Below are positions 35,667 to 44,428 of a stretch of DNA of 64,000 bases, piece by piece. The notes below the pieces were generated by a model. It was not told the DNA's origin. It saw nothing but the letters and a program-made list of their open reading frames with translations, and made no database searches. The position numbers and the translations under genes are program-made. The stretch comes from [Empedobacter] haloabium (GTDB lineage Bacteria > Pseudomonadota > Gammaproteobacteria > Burkholderiales > Burkholderiaceae_D). Each line of letters starts with the position of its first letter. Within the stretch, counting starts at the first letter, position 1. Location: assembly GCA_008011715.2 (NCBI GenBank), contig CP136508.1, forward strand, positions 2,542,001-2,606,000. The letters are read 5' to 3'.

Positions 35667-36863
35667 ATGCCCGTGACCGGCGACCAGCAACTGCTGAAAC
35701 AACTCAATCGCATGGCGCTGGTGCGCCAGGTCAGCGCGCAACCCGGGCTGTCGCGCGCGGCGCTGGCCGATGTGCTGGGACTGACCAAGTCCACCGTCAG
35801 CCTGCTCGTGCGCGAACTGGTGGACGAGGGCTGGCTGGCCGAAAGCGAACTGCGCACGACGGGCGAAGTGGGACGCCGGGCGACCCCGCTGCACCTCGAT
35901 CCCGATCGCCTGGCGCTGCTGGGGGCGGACGTGGGCGTGGACGAGGCGCGCGTCGTCGCCACCGACCTGCTGGGCCGGATCGTGGCTGGGTTGACGATCC
36001 GGTACGACGACGCGGCCGATCCGGCATCCTGCCTGCGCCAGGTGGCGCTGGGCCTGACGGGACTGGCGCGCCGGCTGGCGCGGCTGAATGCCGCGGGCGG
36101 GCAGCGCCGCGTGCTGGGCGTGGGCATCGGGCTGCACGGCGCGGTCGACGAGGCGGCGGGCCTGCTGCGCCACGCGCCGCACCTGGGCTGGCGCGACGTC
36201 GACGTGGCCGGCCTGCTGGCCCGCCAGTTCGGCACCGGCTCGCCGCTGGCCGGGGTGCCGCTGACGATGCAGAACGAGGCCAACGTGGCCGCGCTGGCGG
36301 AGTTCGAGTTCACGCCGCAGTCGGCCACCGATCCGCTGATCTACCTGTCGATCGGCTACGGCGTGGGGGCCGGCGTCATCGTCAACGACCGCCTGTTGAC
36401 GGGACTGCGCGGCTTCGCCGGCGAGGTCGGCCACGCCATCCTGCAGGTGGACGGGCCGCCGTGCTCGTGCGGCCGGCGCGGCTGTGCCGACGCGCTGATC
36501 GGCCTGGGCGCGCTGCTGGGCGAACCCCGTCCCAGCGATGCCGCGCTGCAGGCGCTGTGCGACCGCGTCGGCCATGGCGAGGAGGCCGCCTGCGCGGCCG
36601 TGGCGGCGGCCGGCCGCCAGCTGGGCGTGCTGCTGAATAATCTGTGGGCCAGTTTCGACCCGATGGCCATCGTCATCGGCGGCGCCGCGCTGCGGCTGGG
36701 CGACGCGCTGCTCGGGCCGGCGCGCGCGGTGCTGGCCGACTATGCCAGGGCAGCGATGGTGACGGCGCCGGCAATCCGCACGTCGCATTTCGGCACCGAT
36801 GCCGTGGCCGTCGGGGCCGCCGGACTGGCGCGCTACCGGCTGACGCGGCCGTTGGGCGGTTGA
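35667..36863 (+). CDS. ROK-family transcription regulator
   Basis: A 398-residue repressor of the NagC/Mlc/XylR type. The N-terminal 80 residues are a winged helix (MALVRQVSAQPGLSRAALAD, LTKSTVSLLVRELVDEGWL). The sugar-kinase-like body follows, with the ATP-lid-like start LLGADVGVDEARVVATDLLG, the helix GIGLHGAVDEAAG, the ROK signature around FAGEVGHAILQVDGPPCSCG and the zinc-binding CSCGRRGCADAL. Such proteins bind sugars or sugar phosphates and release DNA. The downstream GH10 xylanase gene and the divergent receptor make xylo-oligosaccharides a fair guess for the inducer. ATG with CGGAG upstream is preferred over a longer frame starting at 35625. Confidence 0.9.
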   Translation: MPVTGDQQLLKQLNRMALVRQVSAQPGLSRAALADVLGLTKSTVSLLVRELVDEGWLAESELRTTGEVGRRATPLHLDPDRLALLGADVGVDEARVVATDLLGRIVAGLTIRYDDAADPASCLRQVALGLTGLARRLARLNAAGGQRRVLGVGIGLHGAVDEAAGLLRHAPHLGWRDVDVAGLLARQFGTGSPLAGVPLTMQNEANVAALAEFEFTPQSATDPLIYLSIGYGVGAGVIVNDRLLTGLRGFAGEVGHAILQVDGPPCSCGRRGCADALIGLGALLGEPRPSDAALQALCDRVGHGEEAACAAVAAAGRQLGVLLNNLWASFDPMAIVIGGAALRLGDALLGPARAVLADYARAAMVTAPAIRTSHFGTDAVAVGAAGLARYRLTRPLGG

Positions 36864-37034
36864 GCCGCCAGCGCGCGCAGCGGGCCGATCTCATCCGCGC
36901 GACGCCTTAACACAAAAACAACTATGATGGCAGGCGGGATGCCCCGGCGTGTCGCTGCCGGCGTTCACGCCCGGGCCGCCGCCGCGTCCGCACCGGCGCG
37001 CCGGTGTTTTCACATCTTTCCAAGGAATATACGT

Positions 37035-38168
37035 ATGACATTGAATCGCCGTCAGGTTTTGGGTCTGTTGGCGGCCGGCGCCTGTGTGCCGGCCGGCTTC
37101 GCCAGCGCAGCGCAGTCGGGTCCGACGCTGAAGGAAGTGGCTGGAAAGAAGGGCTTGCGGGTCGGTAATGCGATGGGGAACGGCCGGACCACGTTCGGCG
37201 ATCCCGCGTACCGGGCGCTGACGGCCAGGGAATGCAACGTCATCGTCTGCGAGAACGCCACCAAATGGCAGTCCCTGCACCCGCAGCCCGGCGTATTCGA
37301 CTTCAAGCAGGCCGACGCCATCTTCGCGTGGGCGCGCAAGGAAGGCCTGAAACGGCGCGGCCACACGCTGGTATGGCAGGAGGACCGCTGGTTCCCGCGC
37401 TGGGTGGTGGAGCACGATTTCGGTGCGCAGCCGGGGCGCGAGGCCGAGCGCCTGCTGACGGAGCACATCACGACGGTCACCCGGCATTTCGGCGACGACA
37501 TCTACAGCTGGGACGTCATGAGCGAGGCGGTCGACTCGCCCACGGGCGAATTGCGCGAGAGCGTGCTGACCCGGCGGCTGGGCGGCGCGCTGGCGCAGAT
37601 CGACATGAGTTTCCGCCTCGCGCGCGCGAACGCGCCGCACGCGCAGCTGGTCTACAACGACTATATGGGCCCCGAGCGCGGCGCGGTGAAGCACCGGGCC
37701 AGCGTGCTGAAACTGCTGGAGACTTTGAAAGCCAAGGGGACGCCAGTGGATGCCCTGGGCCTGCAAAGCCATGTCGGACCCTGGAGCGACCTGGAGGCCA
37801 AGGCGGGCCGCTCGCCTTTCCTCGAGTGGCGCAAGTTCCTGGACGAGGTGACGGCGATGGGTTACCAGCTCATCATTTCCGAATTCGATATCAGCGATCG
37901 CGCGCTGCCGGGCGACGTGGCGGCGCGGGACGCGGGTGTCGCCGCGCGCGCCAAGGACTACCTGGACGTCACGCTGAGCTATCGCCAGGTTACCGATTTC
38001 ATCATGTGGGGCATGGCCGACCACGTCAGCTTCCTGCGCAACCAGAAGACCACGATGCGCGAGCATGGCATGCCGACGCGGACGGCGCCCTTCGACGATG
38101 ACCTGCGTCCCAAGCCGTTGCGTGACGCGATGCTGGCAGCGTTCCGGGCGATGCCGCCGCGGGCGTGA
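37035..38168 (+). CDS. GH10 xylanase-like glycosidase, Tat-type signal
   Basis: A 377-residue secreted protein. The leader (MTLNRRQVLGLLAAGACVPA) carries an Arg-Arg pair before a weakly hydrophobic core, as in Tat substrates. The rest is a single GH10 barrel, with VCENATKW, RGHTLVWQ, the acid/base Glu164 in WDVMSEA and the nucleophile Glu283 in IISEFDIS. Two usually fixed active-site residues differ: Ser163 replaces the Asn before the acid/base, and Gln115 replaces the His in HTLVWH. Catalytic Glu residues are kept, so activity is likely but the specificity may be altered. It starts after AAGGA and follows the ROK gene by 171 bp. The intact IS copy begins 18 bases after its stop. Confidence 0.88.
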   Translation: MTLNRRQVLGLLAAGACVPAGFASAAQSGPTLKEVAGKKGLRVGNAMGNGRTTFGDPAYRALTARECNVIVCENATKWQSLHPQPGVFDFKQADAIFAWARKEGLKRRGHTLVWQEDRWFPRWVVEHDFGAQPGREAERLLTEHITTVTRHFGDDIYSWDVMSEAVDSPTGELRESVLTRRLGGALAQIDMSFRLARANAPHAQLVYNDYMGPERGAVKHRASVLKLLETLKAKGTPVDALGLQSHVGPWSDLEAKAGRSPFLEWRKFLDEVTAMGYQLIISEFDISDRALPGDVAARDAGVAARAKDYLDVTLSYRQVTDFIMWGMADHVSFLRNQKTTMREHGMPTRTAPFDDDLRPKPLRDAMLAAFRAMPPRA

Positions 38169-38186
38169 ACGCTCGCGGAAATTATG

Positions 38187-39311
38187 GGCGCTGTTCGCGT
38201 TAAGTAGTGGAACTTCCGTCCCGCCGGCCTGTCTGATCTCCTGTTGAGATATCTCATGCGGATTGGAGGCCGGCAGTGGGGACGATGGATTTCCAGGCGG
38301 TGTTGCAGGCACTGCGCCAGCGCGAGCTGACGGTCGAAGAGGTGGCCGCATTACAGGCCCTGCTGGCAACGGCCATGCAGGGCGATCAATGTTTCTCATT
38401 GATCGAGACCGCCGCCGGCAGGCCACCTTGCCCCCGCTGCACATGTGCTCGTTGTCACCGCAGCGGCGCGGCCAACGGCCTGCAACGCTATCGCTGCACC
38501 GCGTGCGGGCGCACGTTCAACGCATTGACCGGCACGCCATTGGCCCGGCTCCGGTTGCGCGACAAGTGGTTGCCCTACCTGACGTGCTTGCTGGAATCGA
38601 CGACGGTACGCACGGCGGCTGAGCGCGTGGCGGTGGCGCCATCGACCAGTTTTCGATGGCGCCATCGTTTCATTGCCGGGGTCCGGCGGGAACGTCGTCC
38701 GAAACTGTCCAATATCGTCGAAGCGGACGAGACCTATCTGCTCGAGTCGCAGAAGGGCTCGCGCCACCTGACTCGGCCGGCCCGCAAGCGCGGCGGCAAG
38801 GCCAGCCGGCGTGGCCTGAGCAAAGAATTCGACTGTATTCTGGTCGCGCGTGATCGCAGCCGTGTCACGCACGATTTCGTCACTGGTGGCGGGCCGGTCA
38901 GCGCCGCGCAACTGCAAGCGCATCTGCTGCCGGTCCTGGCGCCCGACATCTTGTTGATCAGCGACGCGGCGAAGGCCTATCAGGCGTTCGCACGCGAGGC
39001 GGGTCTCACCCACGAGGTCGTCAACCTGCGTGCCGGCATCAGGACGCGGGGTGCCATCCATATCCAGAACGTGAACGGCTGGCACAGCCGCTTCAAGGGC
39101 TGGCTGCAGCGCTTCCACGGTGTTGCCAGCCGCTACCTGGCCAACTACACCGGCTGGTGCCGGGTGCTGGATGCCGGGTGGCCAGCGACCCCGTCGGACT
39201 GGCTGCGCATCGGCGTGGCGCCGGGCAAGTACAGTCCAGGCTGCCAATGACCGGGACGCGCTGAAAAAGTTCCATGACAAAGGACAAGCACCAGCTAACG
39301 CGAACAGCGCC
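38187..39311 (+). mobile_element. IS1595-like insertion sequence, intact copy B
   Basis: The 1125-bp element has perfect 16-bp terminal inverted repeats (GGCGCTGTTCGCGTTA) and is flanked by an 8-bp direct duplication, AAATTATG (38179-38186 and 39312-39319). Length, duplication size and transposase all fit the IS1595 family. The duplication and open transposase indicate a recent insertion, between the xylanase gene and the protease-nuclease gene. It may have separated the latter from its original promoter, 157 bp before its start. Confidence 0.95.
38276..39250 (+). CDS. IS1595-family transposase
   Basis: A 324-residue transposase. An N-terminal helix-rich part is followed by a Cys4 zinc ribbon (CPRCTCARC..YRCTACG, about 44-77), a helix-turn-helix stretch (VRTAAERVAVAPSTSFRWRH) and the ISXO2-like catalytic domain. 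Catalytic Asp residues lie in VEADETY and LLISDAAKAY; at the third position, NVNGWHSRFK, an Asn sits where most members have Glu. The GTG start has GGAGG 6 bases upstream. The frame is complete, so the element is potentially autonomous and could mobilise the two defective copies in this window. Confidence 0.93.
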   Translation: MGTMDFQAVLQALRQRELTVEEVAALQALLATAMQGDQCFSLIETAAGRPPCPRCTCARCHRSGAANGLQRYRCTACGRTFNALTGTPLARLRLRDKWLPYLTCLLESTTVRTAAERVAVAPSTSFRWRHRFIAGVRRERRPKLSNIVEADETYLLESQKGSRHLTRPARKRGGKASRRGLSKEFDCILVARDRSRVTHDFVTGGGPVSAAQLQAHLLPVLAPDILLISDAAKAYQAFAREAGLTHEVVNLRAGIRTRGAIHIQNVNGWHSRFKGWLQRFHGVASRYLANYTGWCRVLDAGWPATPSDWLRIGVAPGKYSPGCQ

Positions 39312-39468
39312 AAATTATGTTATGGCAATGGTCGCCGCTACATACTCCTGACACAAATCAACACTATCATGAACGATTTGTGGTGGTCGGTTCGTTTAAA
39401 ATGGTGATTATCAGTTGCATGGTGTAAGCGGCGACAGCCGTCCAGCCGTGCTTGCCCCGGAGCTCATG

Positions 39469-41628
39469 ATGGACTTTACCCATATTGCCGTGGCCGCGGG
39501 CGAGCGCTGGCAGCGCCGCGCCGAGGTGCGCGAACCCAACCTGGAAAAAATCCGCAACGGCAAGGCCATCGAGGCCGAGTCGCCGCAGCGCGTCCAGGCG
39601 CGGCTGGCCCGGCTGTCGCAGGCCGCCGTGATTCCCGCCGTGCGCCCGCCCGCCCTGATGGCGCCCCTGACGGAAGCGATCGGGCTGGAGCGGATCCAGG
39701 GCAATCCGGATTTCCTCGACATGAACTTCGTCGAGCTGGCGCTGGCCGTGGCCCGTTTCGTCGGCCGCATCAACATCCGCTCGAAGCTGGGCCGTTCGAT
39801 CGGTTACGGCACCGGTTTCATGGTCTCGCCCACGCTGCTGCTGACCAATCACCACGTGCTGGAGAGCGCCGACGTGGCGGCCGCCAGCGAAGTGGAATTC
39901 GACTACCAGAACGACCGCGCCGGCCGCCAACTGCCCATCGTCGGCTTCAAGCTGGAGCCGCAGCGCTTCTTCATGACCAACGCGGCGCTGGACTTCACCC
40001 TGGTGGCGGTGGCGGCGCAGTCGGCGCGCGGCATCGCGCTGAACCGCTACGGCTGGTCGCGCCTGATCGGCACGGAGGGCAAGGTGCTGCTGGGCGAGCC
40101 GTTGAACATCATCCAGCACCCGCGCGGCGAGGCCAAGCAGCTGGTGCTGCGCTCGAACGAGCTGGTCGATCTGTTCGACGACTTCGCCCACTACGTGACG
40201 GATACGGAACCCGGCTCGTCCGGCTCGCCCGTCTACAACGACCAGTGGGAAGTGGTGGCACTGCACCATGCCGGCGTGCCCAGCCGCGACGCCGAGGGGC
40301 GCCTGCTGACGCGCGACGGCAGGGTGTGGGAAGACGGCATGGACCCCGACCTGATCGGCTGGGTCGCCAACGAAGGCATCCGCGTGAGCAGCCTGGTCAA
40401 TTACATCCAGGCGCAGCCGTTGCCACCGGCGCAGGCCGCGCTGCGCGACGACCTGCTGAACTTGACGCCGCCATCGGCGCTGGAGGCGGCGGCGGCGGGC
40501 CAGGCGGGCGACGCCGCGCTGGCGCATGCCGCCGCGACTGCCGCCGCTGGCGCGGCCAGCGTGCCGACCGCGCCGGTGGCGCCCGGCCACGCCGCCGTGG
40601 CGCAGGCGGGGACCGCCAGCTGGACGATCCCGCTGACCGTCACGGTGCAGCTGGGCCAGCCGGTGCAACAGGGCGCGCTGGCGCCGCCCGGCGCGCTGCC
40701 GGCGATCGCCCCGCTCATCGCGCCCGCCGGGGCGCCGTCCATCGTCGTGCCGCCCGCGCGGCCGGCGCTGGCCGAGGCCCTGGCCGAGCTGGCGCGCGCG
40801 CCGCAGCGGGCCTACTACGACGCGGCGGCCGACGGCGCGGCCCGCGACGCCTATTACGCGCAGTTCGCGCTGCCCGCCGAGCCGGCCGCCGCGCACGCGG
40901 CCCTGCACGAGCTGCTGACCCGCACGCATACCACGCAGCCCGCCTACCGCCCGGCCAAGCACCTGTACCCCTGGGTGGAACTGCGCCACACCCGCGGCGG
41001 CGACGACATCGTCAGCATCTATTCCGGCAAGGGCTTCTCGGCGCGCGACCTGATCGAGAACGACTTCGCCATCGACGAGCAGCGCAGCCGGCTGCGTGCC
41101 GCGGTCGCGCTCCCGCGGCCGGGCGCGCTGGAGGCGGCGCCGGTGGACGAGGACTTCCTGGAGGCGGCGCTGCCGTACAACTGCGAGCACGTGGTGCCGC
41201 AGTCCTGGTTCGACAAGCGCGAGCCGATGCGCGGCGACCTGCACCACCTGTTCGCCTGCGAGATGGATTGCAACAGCTTCCGCGGCAATACACCGTTTTT
41301 CGACTTCGCCGATTTCGGCGAGATCATCCGCACCGACTGCGGCAAGCGCGAGCCGGGCAAGTTCGAGCCGGGCAGCGGCAAGGGCCCGGTGGCGCGTGCC
41401 ACGCTGTACTTCCTGCTGCGTTACCCGGGCCTGATCGACCGCAGCGCCAGCGAATACAGCCCCGAACGCATCGCGACGCTGCTGGCCTGGCATGACGCCG
41501 ATCCGGTCACCGACTATGAACGCCATCGCAACGCCGCCATCTTCGAGAAGCAGGGCAACCGCAATCCGCTGATCGATTTCCCGGACTGGGCGGCGCGGAT
41601 CGACTTCGTGCGCGGCCTGGCCGCCTGA
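39469..41628 (+). CDS. Trypsin-like protease fused to endonuclease I
   Basis: A 719-residue two-enzyme protein. Residues 1-95 are a charged helical lead-in (EKIRNGKAIEAESPQRVQAR). A chymotrypsin-fold protease follows (about 100-345): His129 in LTNHHV, Asp175 in ALDFTLV and Ser251 in GSSGSP. An Ala/Pro-rich linker (about 350-445) leads to an EndA/NucM-type nuclease (about 460-719) with NCEHVVPQSWF (His574), GDLHHLFACEMDCNSFRGN and QGNRNPLIDFP. All key residues of both enzymes appear intact. There is no signal peptide, although EndA enzymes are usually periplasmic or secreted. The start is the second of two adjacent ATGs, 6 bases after GGAG. A role in conflict or defence is an inference from the architecture. 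Confidence 0.9.
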   Translation: MDFTHIAVAAGERWQRRAEVREPNLEKIRNGKAIEAESPQRVQARLARLSQAAVIPAVRPPALMAPLTEAIGLERIQGNPDFLDMNFVELALAVARFVGRINIRSKLGRSIGYGTGFMVSPTLLLTNHHVLESADVAAASEVEFDYQNDRAGRQLPIVGFKLEPQRFFMTNAALDFTLVAVAAQSARGIALNRYGWSRLIGTEGKVLLGEPLNIIQHPRGEAKQLVLRSNELVDLFDDFAHYVTDTEPGSSGSPVYNDQWEVVALHHAGVPSRDAEGRLLTRDGRVWEDGMDPDLIGWVANEGIRVSSLVNYIQAQPLPPAQAALRDDLLNLTPPSALEAAAAGQAGDAALAHAAATAAAGAASVPTAPVAPGHAAVAQAGTASWTIPLTVTVQLGQPVQQGALAPPGALPAIAPLIAPAGAPSIVVPPARPALAEALAELARAPQRAYYDAAADGAARDAYYAQFALPAEPAAAHAALHELLTRTHTTQPAYRPAKHLYPWVELRHTRGGDDIVSIYSGKGFSARDLIENDFAIDEQRSRLRAAVALPRPGALEAAPVDEDFLEAALPYNCEHVVPQSWFDKREPMRGDLHHLFACEMDCNSFRGNTPFFDFADFGEIIRTDCGKREPGKFEPGSGKGPVARATLYFLLRYPGLIDRSASEYSPERIATLLAWHDADPVTDYERHRNAAIFEKQGNRNPLIDFPDWAARIDFVRGLAA

Positions 41629-41806
41629 CCGGGGGCGCACAGCGCCAAAGCGTGACGCCGGCGCGACAGTCGCCAGCCTGAGCGTAATAGTGCTGCGCGG
41701 CATTAACTATTTTCTTTTACAATCTGTGCAGCCGGGCCGCCAGCCCGCCCGGCCGTCACCCGGCCCAATCCCCGCCGTTTGTTTGCCCTTGCGGTAAGGA
41801 GCGGCC

Positions 41807-44119
41807 ATGTCCGAACAACATCATTGCACCGAAGCGGCGCGCCTTGCCGCGCTGCGTCAGCTTGCGATTCTCGATACCCCAGCCGAAGAGCGCTTCGACC
41901 GCTACACGCGCCTGGCCGCCGCCGCGTTGCGGGTGCCGATCGCCGCGTTCGTCCTGGTCGACGCCGAACGGCAGTGGTTCAAGTCGCGGGTGGGCCTCGA
42001 TGCCTGCGCCACGCCGCGCTCGATCGCCTTCTGCAGCCATGCGATCGCGGCCGGCGACACGCTGGTCGTGCCGGATGCCCGGCTGGACCAGCGCTTTTGC
42101 GACAATCCGCTCGTCACCGGTGCGCCCGGCGTGCGTGCCTACGCCGGCCAGCCGGTGTACAGCGTGGGTGGCGAGCCGCTGGGCACGTTGTGCGTGATCG
42201 ACACGGTGCCGCGCGCGTTCGACGCCCAAGCGCTGCGGCTGCTGCGCGACCTGGCGGCGCTGGTGCAGGAGGAGCTGAACCGCGACCTGCTGGTGCGCGC
42301 ACGCGATGCCGCCGAGGCCGGCCTGCGCGAACTGAACGAACACCTGGAAGCGCGCGTGCTGGAGCGCACGCGCGCACTGCACGACAACAACGAATTGCTG
42401 CGCCAGGAGATCGCGCGCCGCGAGCAGGTCGAAAGCAGCCTGCGCCACAACAAGCAGCGCGTGCGCAACGTCATCGACACCTGCCTGGCCGCCTTTGTCG
42501 GCATCGACGAGGAACAGCGCATCACCGAGTGGAACCCGGCCGCCGAGAAGCTGTTCGGCTGGAGCCGGGCCGAGGCGCTGGGGCAGAACGTGGGCACGTT
42601 GATCGTGCCGGCGCGGCTGCGCGAGCGCCATGACGCCGGCATGGCGCGCTTCCAGATCACGGGCGACGCGGCCATGTGCAGCCAGCTGCTGGAACTGCCG
42701 GCGCTCACGCGCGCCGGCGACGAGCGCATCGTCGAGATGTCGATCAACCATTTCGAGGTGGACGGCCAGCGTTTCCTGGCCGCGTTCCTGCAGGACGTTT
42801 CAGCACGCATCGCGGCCCAGCAAGCCCTGCGCGCCAAGGAGCAACTGCTCGACGCGGTGCTGGAGGCGGTCGACGTGGGTGTGGTCGCGTGCGACGCGGC
42901 CGGCGCCATCACGCTGTTCAACCGCGCCGCCCGCAAGCTGCACAACCTGCCGCCGGCACCGGCCGGGGTGCCGCCGTCGCTGCCGGACGGGCGCTGGTTC
43001 GGCAGCCACCAGCTGCGCCAGCCGGGCAGCCTGGACGCGCTGCCCGACGACATGGTGCCACTGCGGCGCGCGCTGCGCGGCGAGAGCGTCGTCAATGTGC
43101 CCGTCGAGGTGGTGGTGGCGGACATGAAGCCGCGCCTGACCCTCGTCAGTGGCCGGCCGCTGACCGGGCCGCGCGGCGAGCGCCTGGGCGCGGTGGTCGC
43201 CATCAATGACGTAACCGACCTGGCCGAGTCGCGCGGCCGCATCGTCGAGAGCGAGGAGCGGCTGCGCACGATCGCCGACAACGTGCCGGCGCTGATCGCC
43301 TACATCGGCCCCGACCTGCGCTACCGCTTCGCCAACGAACGCTATGCCGACTGGCTGGGCCTGGACCCGGCCGCGATGCTGGGCCGCACGGTGGCGGAGG
43401 CGATGGGCGAGTTGTTCTACGGCGAACGGCGCGCCGCGCTGGAAGCGTGCATGGCGGGCAGCGCGCGCGTGGTGGAAGGCGAGGTGCGCCGCTATGGCCA
43501 CAGCCGCGTGATCCGGTCCAGCTACATCCCGCACGTGCGCGACGGCGTGGTGCTGGGCGCCTACGTGTTTTCGACCGACATGACGGCGGCGCGCGAGCAC
43601 GAGCGCCAGCTGCATGCGCTGGCGCACACGGACCATCTGACCGGCCTGCCGAACCGGCGCGCCCACGAGCAGCGGCTGGCGCAGGCGATCGACCGCGCGC
43701 ACCGCAACGGCAGCGCGCTCGCGCTGGCCAGCCTGGACGTCGACCATTTCAAGCAGATCAACGACACCCTGGGCCACGGTGCCGGCGACGCCGTGCTGCG
43801 CGAATTCGGCCAGCGCCTGGCGGCCAGCGTGCGCGTGACCGACGCGGTGGCGCGGCTGGCCGGCGACGAATTCGTCATCGTGCTGGAACAGGTGCACACG
43901 GCGGCCGAGTGCGCGACCATCGGGCGCAAGCTGCTGGACGCGATCCGCCCCAGCTTCTTCGTCGAGGGCCGCATCCTGCCCGTCACGGCCAGCATCGGCA
44001 TCGGCTGGAGCGCACGGCCGGAGCGCCGCGCCCTGGCGGAGGCGGCCGACCGGGCGCTGTACCGCACCAAGGAAGCGGGACGCGATGGCGTCAGCGTCGA
44101 GCAGTGTCGCGACGGCTGA
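41807..44119 (+). CDS. GAF-PAS diguanylate cyclase
   Basis: A 770-residue soluble protein that should make c-di-GMP. Domains: GAF (about 20-165), a coiled coil (170-215, LNEHLEARVLERTRALHDNN), three PAS domains (about 220-590) and GGDEF (605-765) with FKQINDTLGHGAGD and the active-site loop LAGDEF. AGDEF in place of GGDEF is a known active variant. I see no RxxD inhibitory site directly before the loop. The GAF resembles those opening with ALRQLAILDTPAEERFDRYT, common in Oxalobacteraceae cyclases. Signals entering by GAF and PAS domains are unknown. The GGDEF-EAL gene lies 1 kb downstream on the other strand. Confidence 0.92.
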   Translation: MSEQHHCTEAARLAALRQLAILDTPAEERFDRYTRLAAAALRVPIAAFVLVDAERQWFKSRVGLDACATPRSIAFCSHAIAAGDTLVVPDARLDQRFCDNPLVTGAPGVRAYAGQPVYSVGGEPLGTLCVIDTVPRAFDAQALRLLRDLAALVQEELNRDLLVRARDAAEAGLRELNEHLEARVLERTRALHDNNELLRQEIARREQVESSLRHNKQRVRNVIDTCLAAFVGIDEEQRITEWNPAAEKLFGWSRAEALGQNVGTLIVPARLRERHDAGMARFQITGDAAMCSQLLELPALTRAGDERIVEMSINHFEVDGQRFLAAFLQDVSARIAAQQALRAKEQLLDAVLEAVDVGVVACDAAGAITLFNRAARKLHNLPPAPAGVPPSLPDGRWFGSHQLRQPGSLDALPDDMVPLRRALRGESVVNVPVEVVVADMKPRLTLVSGRPLTGPRGERLGAVVAINDVTDLAESRGRIVESEERLRTIADNVPALIAYIGPDLRYRFANERYADWLGLDPAAMLGRTVAEAMGELFYGERRAALEACMAGSARVVEGEVRRYGHSRVIRSSYIPHVRDGVVLGAYVFSTDMTAAREHERQLHALAHTDHLTGLPNRRAHEQRLAQAIDRAHRNGSALALASLDVDHFKQINDTLGHGAGDAVLREFGQRLAASVRVTDAVARLAGDEFVIVLEQVHTAAECATIGRKLLDAIRPSFFVEGRILPVTASIGIGWSARPERRALAEAADRALYRTKEAGRDGVSVEQCRDG

Positions 44120-44206
44120 GCCGCCTGCGCTCTGGCCTGATGCCGTCAGGTGAAGTATGTAGAACGCGTTGGGCCGGTCGCGCATCCCGCAACCCCGGAC
44201 CAGAAA

Positions 44207-44237
44207 CCGGGGTCGGACCCGCCGGGTCCGACCCCGG
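44207..44237. repeat. GGGTC-type palindrome
   Basis: CCGGGGTCGGACCC and GGGTCCGACCCCGG form a perfect 14-bp stem around a 3-base loop, in the 309-bp gap between the cyclase and phosphatase genes. That gap holds no gene that I can support. The unit resembles the palindrome at 22634-22660, so it belongs to a dispersed repeat family. Confidence 0.75.
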
Positions 44238-44428
44238 CTCGCCGTTCTGGTGCGCAAAGAGGTGTGCTGCAGGCTGAAAATTCCCCTTGATTCTCCTTGG
44301 CTTGGCGCCCTTGCGGGCGGCCCGGCAGACCCCGGACGGCGCGGCAACGCGTCTGTAGCGAAAATGCCGCACCGGCCCGGAGCAACCGGCGTAAGGTGTC
44401 GTTTTCGACCATTCCGACCGGAGGTTCC

